The notes beneath the pieces are model-generated. The model had not been told where the DNA came from. It did no database searches and worked only from the letters and a program-made list of their open reading frames with translations. From Dendrophyllia cribrosa (lineage: Eukaryota; Cnidaria; Anthozoa; Scleractinia; Dendrophylliidae): a DNA stretch of 64,000 nucleotides. The stretch covers positions 35,312,605-35,376,604 of the forward strand of contig JAJLRJ010000005.1 of NCBI GenBank assembly GCA_024195265.1, written 5' to 3'. How positions within the stretch are numbered: position 1 is the stretch's first letter; the number at the start of each line of letters is the position of its first letter. Below, piece by piece: positions 27,901-39,900 of this stretch. The position numbers were made by a program, and so were the translations under genes.

Positions 27901-30900
27901 AAAGGGTCCAATAGGAATTATCTACGATTTTTGGTAAGTTCACAGTCAGCCATTTTTCATCTTTAGTAGCTGCCTGGTGAGCATCATTAAGCTTGGAGGT
28001 AGTTCTGAGTCCACTTCTCAATAAAGCGAGTTAGGTGTTGTACTTCGTTTACGAATTTGGCTCGTTGCTCGTTGAACTGGAAAAATGGCCGCCTGGAAAC
28101 AAAGTGGCTTTGGGACTCGACTCTGGATGAATTTCTCGACCTACCGCGGCATATTTTGGAAGTTGCGACCACAGGAGAATACAACAAGCGCGAAATTTCG
28201 GCGGTGGGTCGGAGTGGCTGTGGACTTAGTATAAATATGAAATGTGTGGGGAAAGAATGGAACGCTGTCAAAATTTTTTGCTTTTTCCCAGCATGCAGTG
28301 TGGTGGTGATGTTGAAAATCGAGGCAAGGTGAGTATGCACTAGTATAAGAAGCTGTAGCTAGGCCCGAGCAACGAATAAGAGCAAAAAAATTCACTGCTA
28401 AGCTAGGACTAGGACTGAATTTTGCTGTAAATGTTGACTTTTGGGTTTGCCACGATGATTTGAATAAAAAAAACTAAAGGCAAAAAGGTGATTTTTGTTG
28501 TTTTTCTATGACGTTAAAAACGGTAATTTTTGTTATTGTCCAAATATAAACGCTGATATTCTGCAAAAATCGCTGACTTTTTTGTGTTTATTGGGTATCT
28601 CAATTTGAAAGACTTTCTAGTCAATGCTCACAACTGCTTAAGTTAAGGCAATGTTCGCACGATTGAGAAAGTTACAATTTTTTAAAGCAGTGGAGTCTTG
28701 TACGGGCGGTTACGGGTGGTTCAGGTGTCAATGGGTTAAACAAGTAACAATTTTTATACCACAAGAGACAGATCTCGAACAGTGTAGCGTGGATGAACAG
28801 CAACCAGGGACATTTGTACTCTTTCCACAACTAAATGTTGACAAAGCCAAGCAGAGCTTCATTTTGTGGCACCTATTGTTTCTAACCTTCCAACTTTTCG
28901 AATGATAACTCAATCTGTTAGAAAGCTTCAAAGGTCACTTTTATTGTTTAGTTCACGTGACCGGCAGCCTGATTTATACTATGTTATCCTTGTTTTGACT
29001 GCTGAGACATTTACTATTATTATAGCCATCAAATTCTGACCGCTTGACACATTCAAGCTTCCGGACACAAATTCCAATTTTGAGTCAATCTACTTATGGT
29101 ATTCAATTTACAAATGTATACTATGCTATCCTTGTTTAGACCGCTGAGAAGATTATTGCCATCAATTTTAGTGTGAATTTTTCTGACCGCTTAGAAAATG
29201 TTTCTGATCCCGAGATTTGCATAGTGTGAATTTTTCTGACCGCTCGGCACACTACAATTTGACAGCTGTAATCGTAAACGTCTAAGCAGTCTAAATAAGG
29301 ATAGCATAGTATAAATCGAATACATCGAGTAGATTGATTCGAAATTAGAAAAATTTCAGACTGCCAATCACGATTAAAAATCCTATCCAGCTGCTGGACA
29401 TCTAGACACAGTGGCTGCAGCGACATGATTTTCAAGTGATTGTTGCATCGCTTGGATAAATTTATTTTTGACTTGAAACCAATCATATTTCATGTAGTAA
29501 GTACACAGCCATATCCAAACATTCGGCCATGGAATGGCGTGGTGATGCATGAACTGTTTGAAAGTTTCATTTTGTTTCGTTGTTGTGAATCCGGGAACAA
29601 AATCTCATTTGACTCAACTCGTAATTACAGTAACTGCGATTTTTCACTAGAACAATATCTCGTTTGACTCTGTACGAAATATCGCTGCGGTGAACTTTCG
29701 CTAGAACGAAGTCTCTTCAAAATTTTGTGGAGATATTGGCAATTTATCATTTTAATGCGATGGCCATCCTTGCGGTATTTTGCAGAGATTTTGGCGAAAT
29801 ATCACAAGAACAAGCACAATATTCAATGGTTATCGTTTACATTTCTTTTTCACAATACTGTAAAGCCTAAATTGTACAAGGCCTTGTACAAGGCCTCTTT
29901 GCCATTATGGAGTATTGTCTAACAGTGGTACTAAATTGTTCCATATGTACTATACAGTATATATAGCTATGAGCAATAAAGTTCTTCGTACAACAAGTGT
30001 TAAATCCCGGTATGCTATTAGCTTCAATTGATTTTGCAGTTGGTGCATTCTATTATACTCTGACTTTTATTTTAAAAACTACTCAAAAATAAATGTGACA
30101 AATAACTTACATGCATTTTCAACAAAACACTGCAGTTGTTTTCATTGAGTTCAAGTGAAATGGATATTAGATATAAGGCAGGGATTACATGACTTTTTGT
30201 ATTTGTTCATTTGTTGATCTTTTTAATGACATACATAAATTTACACTCACGTCCTGAAAGTAAGTGAAGAGGGGTTTGTAGGTCTTTCCTTTTAGGGTTG
30301 CTCCTTTAAATCTGTGGAAGCAAAAGGAAAATCAGTCCTAACAAAACCTCAACCTTTCTGATAGTGTCTTCGCTGTTTTCAATTTGCTCAAGAACCCAGT
30401 TTCAGTTACATGTATTAATTTTGTTTTCAACTGTACAAGCTCATGTAGATTGTGAACACAGAATGAACAACAAAGCACAAGTTTACTATTAATTTACAAC
30501 TGATTGTAGATACCACGCAAAACATGTGACTTTAAACCTTCTCTTTCAAAAAAATATTACAAAAATATATTTAATTTACCTTCATTTCTCTAACAGTTAC
30601 TACGAATAGAACTTTAAAGAGTAGTCTTTTTTCTTACAGTAACTCAATACATTATGATTTGGAAAATACAAACCTTTCAAAGATAGTGTACTCCTCAGGT
30701 TTCTTAAATAGAGTGTCTAGTCTGGCTTCCATCATGATATAAACTTTTTCAGTTTCATTGTCTGCAAGTATTACATTATAAAGGAAAATTCTTTATGTTC
30801 TTGTTCATAAACGAGTCATCATCTTGGTTGACCATAATGTATTTAATTTTAACTCTTTCACTCCCAGAGTCAATCATGGAGACATGAACAGCACTGTTGA

Positions 30901-33900
30901 AAAAGTAATGCAAACAAACTTTGCTGAACTTCAGTGAATTACGTGAACTTTCACCTGACTACCTAGCAAAATGTCGCCGCCGTTATGACAAAATTTCTTT
31001 TATCTAGGAAAAATGTTGTCAACATTTCAGCGATATTTGTTTGACTTAGCAAAGTGTCACTATATTTCAACAAAATATCATTCCAAAATTTCAGCAAAAG
31101 TTTAGCGATATTTTGCAAGAACAATAGGCAAACTTTGGAGAAGTTTGTTTGCATTACTTTTTGACAGAACTGCGTCATGTAGTGTAATTCCAACTTTTCA
31201 GTCTGTGGACAAAATCCTATGGTGCGAGCATTCAAATGAAACCTCTTCAGCACTACTTTTGCTTTTGTGCACATGTACTGTTTGTTTTTCAATATTTTAT
31301 GATATGAAATTTGGAAGTTTTCTGCAATTTTGACACTCTTAGGAGTTACAAACTGTAAAGAGTAAAAAGCAAATGGTAAGCTACATATGTTATGTAGGTA
31401 CTGGGTTGCCAAGCTTATCTATGGCAAATTGTTGATCAAAAGTGTGCCTTGCCTTAGTTGGCATTTTGCTTTTTTAATTTTTAGTTGTTTACACAAAGGG
31501 TTTTCAGAACTAATAATTTAAAATACCTTTGACTTTGACATAGTCCATTTCGGGGTTGACAACCAGAGCAAGGTTACTAGGAAGAGTCCAGGGAGTGGTC
31601 GTCCATGCAATCATACTGACATCAGGGCTCTCATCCAAGGGGAAGTGAACAATAACTATAACAAAACATTCTCTAAAAAGTTTTATCATTTGTAACCACC
31701 AACATGGCCATCAACATGGCTACCAACATGACAAGGCTGCCATGAAAACCAACTGTTCCTGCCATGACTCAATGTGATCACAAAACTACATGACTGTATT
31801 TTAGGATTGCAGCGCAATGTTACTGTCAGTTGTTGGCACAATTGTGGCATGATAGCTAGCTGCAATTGTGGCACGCTATTCTCCGCAACCATGGGCACAT
31901 TTTTGGCCACCTTGATTTTAATAAGGCTTTGCTACCACAATATTAATATCACTGCACGACGTTCACCGCAATCAAGGCGGCCAAAAACCTGTCAAGATGT
32001 CGCTACAATTTTTACAGCATACATTTTAGATAAATTAATTTTAGTATAATTATTGTCCCCAATTAGCTTGTCTTTAGTTTATAAAAAGCTACTGTAAATA
32101 ACTTAATGGACACACTAAGAAAGGTATAATTACTATTAATTATTATTAATGAGTTTGAGAAAGGAATATCTCTAACCTTTTGTTGTTAATACAGTCAAAC
32201 CTCTATTAAGCGGTCACCGCTTAATAGAGGTTGGCCGCTTAATAGAAGTGTTCTAAATTTAGCAAAATAATTGGCAAAAATTGAACTAGAATGCGAAATG
32301 ATCGTCACATGATGTACATTTTATTGTTAACAACAACTGTAATGCAAAATATCGTCATTTAGTTTCAAGTCGCTGTTTATATTACACAACAAACACACCG
32401 ATACGCAGGAACCAGATTTCCAGTTAGGAGTTTCCTCAGACAGAAACATGGCGCACTCTGGTCTGTTGCATACGGGCCCTTGACAGATTATTCTAGTTCC
32501 AGCCTTGCAGCTGTGACAAAACCTCACAGAAGACATCTTTTCTGCGCGTTTAGTTCACATACTATTAGTAACAAATACGTAATGAACACAGGCAGTGTCT
32601 ATTCTTGACACCCTCCAGGAAATAATATTATCTGATTTTAAAATCAGATGATATTTCGGCAACATGCTGCTTGATTCCCATTGGCGCAGTTTAAGTCAAG
32701 TCTTTGTGTGATAATTTGCAAGAGTGTCACTAAAGATCTTCCGGTTTGTGGACGACTACCAATCTTCAAATGATATCAGATCAAATCAAACGCGAACCGA
32801 AATGACGCTGGGAATTATAACGGTGAATTATTTTTATCAGGGGATACCATCATGTCTACATGACTGAGTGGGAATCAACATATGGAGATGTTTATCGACT
32901 CATACGCGAGCCAAACAATATCGAGGATTCAAATGCTGTAGCAATAGTAGGAAAAAAATCTGGTCAAGAGGAAACACTGCAAGTTATCGGTCATGTCCCA
33001 AAATTTATGGCCACATGGTTAAGCAAGTTTCTCAAGAGGCCTATGAACTGTGGAAAAGTCATAATCAAGTGAAAATGAGTTAACAGAGGTGGTGGCTTTG
33101 GTCTTGATGTTCCTTGCGAGTATCAATTTGAAGGTGACAATTTTTCGTGTGGTTGGCTGCAACAGAAGCTGATAAAAGAGGAATTTGACGTGCGCTGTGG
33201 TGGACCCACACAAGCCTATTAGCCCAAATGTAATAACAGTATGCATTCTCACGCTAATTACACCCATCATGTTGTGCTTAATGAGCTGTCAAAAGAAACT
33301 GGACATGCTAGTACCGTCTTGTCAAAAATACTGCATTGTAAAATAATTAGTTGACCGTTTAATAGAGGTGAAAAACAATAAAATTAGCCAATTGGGAAGT
33401 CTTAATAGACGTGAGATTTACAATAAATGTGGGGAGTGATTTCTGGGGATTTAATAAGTGACCGCTTAATAGAGGGTAACCGCTTCATAGAGGGCTGCTT
33501 AATAGAGGTTTGACTGTACTTACCAGAGGGATCCATGGTTTCTTTGTAGTTTTGGTTGGATTCAAAATTTGACAATGGAGTACTGCACCTTGTAGAATAT
33601 GGCATGACCTGGAAAAACACATAGAGCTCTAACTGTAAACAAACAAAATCAATTTGAATAATAATATATTAATGAACTTATAAAGCACCTTTTTTTCAAG
33701 GATTCAAAGGCGTTAATTACATTCAACATGGTGGGCATACATGTGTGACACCAAATGTGGCATTGTACTGTAATACAGAACTTGCCATTCTCTACAATCT
33801 TATGTTATTGTTAATTTTCTCAGATTTTGGCATTCTTGGAGGGCAAGTGATGTCACCAAGTTGGGATAATTACCTAATGATGGTTTCAGAAAGAACCTGC

Positions 33901-36900
33901 TTCGTTTTGAATTTTCTGCCTTTTTGTTACTACACCTGTAACAGTGTAATTCAAATTTCGAAATGTTACAAAAATTGCTGTTTCTTTGTGTAAAATTTCA
34001 CCAAAAAATTGAAAGCCAGTATGATTTATATTTTCATTATTTTAACAGCTAAAAATAATTCAAGATTATATTCTTGCCTAATCAAATTGGATAAACTTAA
34101 AACAACACTACCTTGAATCCTCTATAAACCAATCCTTTATCATACAGTTGTTTGAATGTCCACCTAAGAAAATCATCCATGTTAATTAGATAACTGAATC
34201 CAGGCCTGCAGGAGAGTCAGACCCTTTTTAAGTCAGGCAGGGAGGATTCCTACACAGCTCTGCATGTATATGTAGGATGTGAACCCATGTGGGGGAAGGG
34301 AGCAACAGATCCTTTGCACATCTACAGTAGGCCAAGCAAAAAAAAAGTTTTAACCTTTAAGATGAATACCATAATTATTTGAATTAGGACCCAGGGCACT
34401 TATTCACTTTTGGTAGTATAGCTTAAGGGAGGGCACTTACTGGAGAGGGGTGCTTATTAGGGAGGGGGTTCTTATTCCTTTTTTGACAAAAAATAATGTG
34501 CGAGCAAGAAAAAGCATTTTAATGAATAACAGAACATGTATAATTTGCATTGTCAGAACAACGTGCAAGTCATAGTGACAGGAACAAGGAGACTGAAAAA
34601 CAGACTTGTTGTACCAGGATTATTTCAAGCTAGAAAAACCAGCTTTAGCAATCACCAAAAAATTAGAAGAAGCGATCTATTGCATTTGAATGAGTTGTGC
34701 GTAACTGCAGGGCTTGAAAAAAACTTTAATACCAGCTTGCCCTTTGGACAAGCAATACTCTCAACTTTTTCTTGCCTTAGGAAGTTAAATGCTTGGCAAA
34801 GTTTACTTTTTTGTTTTAAAATCATTGTTTAGTCAGTGGATGGCTTGCCTGTGCCTTGTCCATTGGGCAAGTAAGTAGTAAAGTTACTTGCCCCACAGGA
34901 AAATCTACTCGTCCTGGACAACTGAAGGGGACTGTTTACAAGGGGTTGAGACACTTACAAAAATATCAATTTTTTTATGGTTACACATAAGGCCCCCCAC
35001 CAGCTTTCTATGCACCAGCTCCCAAACTCATCGATTGACGATGAGTTTAAATGTTAAACTTGAGTCAATGCAGTTAGCAGTTTGCTTCGTGATAGTACAT
35101 GTCCTGCGCAGCATCCTACGTGTTTTTTTGCTAGTCTTATTTGTGTCATGCATTACATTTTGCATCATTTTGCATTCAAGCCACTTGTTGCAGAACCATT
35201 GCCTCTCTGTTAAGTGAATCATCGCTAAGTCTTGGCCCGCACCTCCTACTTATTGTCAGCCTTGGCGGACTTGGGTAAGTATGAGGTAAGGTAAGTAGTT
35301 TTTCCACTGATTTATCAGTATGAGGATGCCCTGGTGGGGCTGTGCACAGGGGTGGTTCTTGCTCTCAGGGTTACCATGGATACCTCCCTGGTTACCTCCC
35401 TGGTTGTCTTGAAATTGCATAAGGCCCCCCACCAACCTTCTAGGCACCAGCTCCCAAACTCGTCTATTGCTGATGAGGTTTAAATAGCCAACTAAAGCTA
35501 AATAACAGTGGTTGATCTTGTGATGCCATGATGAATGAAGCACTTACAGTATTGTTGGAAGAAAGGGCACTAAAAGCAACACTCAAAAGGGGAGGGGCTC
35601 TTGTTAGAAAGGGAGCATTTATTGGAAGGAGGGAGCTACAGACTGTTTAATAAATCGAATCATTACGGTACTTGATGATGAACATCACTTGGACAAGACA
35701 TAGTATGCTTTCTACAGTCACCTGAAGTGCTTCAGCTTTCCCCCACTAATAAACATTACATGTGTGTGTACATACCAAACAGATTCCATAAACCAAGGGT
35801 ACAATGTCTTATAGTCATTCTCAAAATCAATCCATCGTCCCATCCTCTTCACAATAAACTAAAAGATAACAGAAATGATAATTACTGATTATAGAGATAC
35901 TGTAATCTCTGAAGGGAATACTAAAAAAACACCAGATTAAACAACAGAAAAAATGGCCTGGAATTATTGTCATTCCAAAACAACTTATAACATTGTATCA
36001 TTGTATGCTCATGTATACGGCACTCTCTTCTTGGAAAAATGTCCTAGTTGTGGTAGAAGTGTAGGGTATGCCCAGGTTGTACAAGTCAATTATGGCCAAT
36101 TAAATTTTGTTCTACAGTTTGAAAATTCAGGGCTGTAGCCAGGATTGAATGGCAGACGAGGCAACTAAACTTAGCGCCGGAGGCACTATTTTCTAGGGGG
36201 GTCTGGGGGCATGCCCCCCAGGAAATTTTGAAATCTAGACGCCCGGAAATGCTATTTTCAGCAATTTCCTGGCAGTATTTTCCTCAAAAACACATTCAAA
36301 ATCTAAGCTAAATTGGACACAGTTCATGTTCTCTATCAGTTCTTCAATTCAAGATTTCAACAGAAATAAAATTAAGAAACTCTGAAATGCTGTTTTTTTG
36401 TGTGCCAAGCTCATACAAGACAAAGCAGTTACTTTCACAATTCAAGCTGATATTGAAATCTCTTTCAGAGTAGTAAGAAAATGCAAAGAATTTAGTTTGA
36501 ATTAGTCGAATTTGGTCTATTCGCTGCTAAGGGCCAAGGCGATTCTTCTGTGACCAGAGAGATCCCATCGCTTGAAGACTTGACTGCTATCAATGTCTGG
36601 CGGTTTATATGGATATACGCCAAAGCGAGACCGTTAAGACTTGCATCAGCCATGCTTGTTCGGGACCAGTTTTTCAGCCTTCTCAGCGCGCTGAAGGAAC
36701 GTTCACATGAGCAGGAACCAACTGGCAGGGTCAAAAGAATCTGTAACATGGTGGAAATGTTTGGATAAAACTGTTCATTGCAATGCCCCATTGCTTCCAG
36801 CAAGCTTCGGATTTGTTTAGCAGCCAAGTTATTGTTTTTCATCTTCCAACGAAATAGCTGTTGTTTTTGCTTAGACATCGTGACTCGCCTCGGCGCTGAA

Positions 36901-39900
36901 TGCTAAACTCTTCTCGTGGCGCCAGCAAAGACGTCATTTGTATGTGTATGAATAGAAAACCAATGGAAAGCGTGCCGGCGGGAAAAATTGAATGAAAAAC
37001 GGCAGCGTTTCACCGAGTACTCACAAGGCAATCTAACGAAATTTAAAACTTTCCGGCACCTTCCACCGAATTGGCGCGAAAAGTAAATATGGCAAATCAA
37101 TGCCCGGGCCTTGTTGACTTGCTTCAGATACATGACGATTATTTTTCTGATTTTTTTTATCGATACTACAGCTTTTTCCTTTATTCGCTCAACTTACCTG
37201 CATAAGCCAACGGCAAATGTTTTCTTTTCTTTTTTTTTTTGGGATAAAACTTAGACGAGGCAACTGCCTCGTCTTGCCTCATGCTAGCTATGGCCCTGAA
37301 ATTAACTGGCAAATCCTACCTCCCATTCATTGGAATAACGCATCACAATGTTCCTGCATTCTTGGTTGTAGTTTGCTATTCCCATTTTTGCAACATCATC
37401 TGGACTCTAGAAAAAGAAAAGCCTTTTAATTTATGTATTTCTCCAAGATCTTCACATGGGCTCATACTGTCTCCAACTTTTCAATTATAGTACTGTTATA
37501 GTCATAGTCAAAGTCATAGTTACAGTACGTACCTTTATTCCAAGTTTCTGGTCGATTTCATATTCCTGTAGGGCAATAAAAAACCATGTTGTTTATCAGG
37601 TACATGTAAATGAAGCATTTTCTGCAAAAATTTTTAAGTAATTTATAAAACAGACTGAAATAGATATTAACAAGAATTGATATTAATTATGTAGTGGTTG
37701 TTAAAACTTGTAAAAAAAATATCATACCACTGGAAGCCCATGACAATCCCATCCAAACCGCCTCTCCACATGATAACCAGACTGATGGGCATATCTTGTC
37801 ACAATGTCCTGTCAACACATATTTATACAAGTCACTGATTTTATGACAAAGTTCACCCAGGAAGTTTCCGTCATTCGTATAAAAGACAAATGAAAGACTG
37901 ATGCTCTTTTAATTACCTTAATGGTGCCAGCAAGGATGTGGCCATAATGAGGCAAACCAGTGGCAAAAGGTGGTCCATCATAAAAACTGTACCTGAATCA
38001 CCATACAAATAAAATTGTTTTAATTCTATTTTTTAAAGAAAAAAATTTTTGAGATTGAATAAGTAAGGCTTGAGGGAATACAGTACCGCTCAAAAGTAAG
38101 TTGACAGTCACTCGAGACTCGATACTCGAGACTCGATACTCGATTCTCGAAGGTTTCGAGTATCGAGTCTAGAGTCTCGAGTACCGAGTCTCGAGTATCG
38201 AGTCTCGAGTCGAGAAATTTAATGAGCTTGTCGCTCGACTGATCTCTCGAGAAATTAATTGCACAAATGGGCCGCAGTACACTCGATCGAGCTTTGGAAA
38301 CATTTTGCCGACTCAGAAAATAATTGCGCTGGATAATCTTCCATAATAAAACAGCCAGTTTTTCTCTCCCAGAAATGTTATTGAGCATCTGCTTGGCCAG
38401 ATACGAGCGAGATTCAAGCCAGACAACAGTCTCGCTCTTAAAACGAGCAAGAATCAAGCGATGAATGTTTTTCTCTAGATGGATCACGCGGATGGATCGA
38501 TGGAATGCTCGCGAAACCAAACGCGGTTTATGTTTATTCCCAGCACGAAGACACTCAAAACTTTCTGTGATGTTTTAGCGCGGTGGAATACTTGGAAATG
38601 AAGGCTGAGAGTTTGGAAAAGCTTAATCTTAATTTGGCGAGCGAAACTACAAAGAAAACAGAGAATTTGTAGAAGCGCATAGTCTGTTTATAAAAATCAT
38701 TGTGACTTTCGCTTGTGCCTGAGTGTTTTCAGGTTTCAAATTACCGTTTTGACATATGCAAATTCGGTTCACTTTTACCGCTTTTCCCAAGGGACCACCA
38801 AGCACTTTTACAACAAAACCTCAAAGGGTTTAATTTTTTCCTGCTACCAAACTTTCCCTACCGTCTTTAATTTCGATTATAATTTTTAGTTCCATTGAAG
38901 ATTTATTTTAATAAGTAAACATGAAGTGCAAATAGAATTTTACACATGAATTTTGCGTGACTATACTGCACTTGGGAGTTGGGACTATGGGCCGCTTGTT
39001 TACATTCCGCGAGCGAACAGCGAAAAAAGAATTAATGTTTTGCAGTCATTCCCTGGCCTTGAAGTCAAAACCTTGCTCGATTCAAATAAATAGTAAAACG
39101 AGCGTGACTAGTACTAATACTTTGTCTTCTCACGGACTGCTGGTGTAGTCTACGAATTATCGCCAGACTCGATGGCGCTACTTGTGTCGGCTCATCGAAA
39201 TACGGAGCTTTTATTTTCAGTGATTTTGAAAACGGCTTCTTACATCAGTAGCGTTAAGGTTTATCCGCATTAGAAGTTTCCATAGCCGATTGCAGGTCTA
39301 GATTTAGTTATAAACACAACATGTCTAGGTCACAGGATGATGTGAAAAGTAAACAAACACGTCGCGCTTCGATTTATACGACGAGACTCGATGGCGCTAC
39401 TCGTGTCGACTACAGTACTTGATCAAAATACGGAGCTTTTATTTTCAGTGATTTTGAAAACAGCTTCTTACATTGTAGCGTTAAGGCTTATCCACATTAA
39501 AAGTTTCCACACCCGAAGAAAAAATCCCCGGAAAAATCACGTTCAGTACGCTAACATATCGACGATACCGTGTGGTTGAATGTTTTCACTCGATAATGAT
39601 CGACGTGAAACACTTGTACTTGTGCGAGCGGCTATTCTTTCCTCGAGAAATTCATGTTAATCGTTTCCTCGAAGACCTTTCGAGTTCTTGCATACTCGAG
39701 AACGCCTTGTTTCTCGACACTCGAGACTCGATCCTCGAGACTCGATCCTCGAACGCTTCGAGAATCGAGGCTCGAGTCTCGAGTAACGAGTGTCAACTTA
39801 CTTTTGAGCGGTACTGTAGATCTATTTATAATGCAAGAACTAGCCTAGTACACATTTTACTTGACAATTACATCACGAAGATGTTGAAATGTCGTTTATT

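Larger units (their letters stand above)
32190..33518. mobile_element. TA-flanked mariner-type element (CAGTCAAACCTCTATTAAG ends) carrying foreign reading frames
   Basis: The left end CAGTCAAACCTCTATTAAGC (from 32192) and right end GCTTAATAGAGGTTTGACTG (to 33516) are inverted repeats with TA outside; the CCGCTTAATAGAGG motif is repeated in both ends. The interior holds a HIRAN-like frame (plus) and a Cys-rich frame (minus). No transposase seen. Confidence 0.8.

Noticed and set aside
38026..38520. 164-codon minus-strand open frame
   Set aside because: Half of it is read through the CTCGAG repeat array of a mariner-type element; no protein family resemblance.
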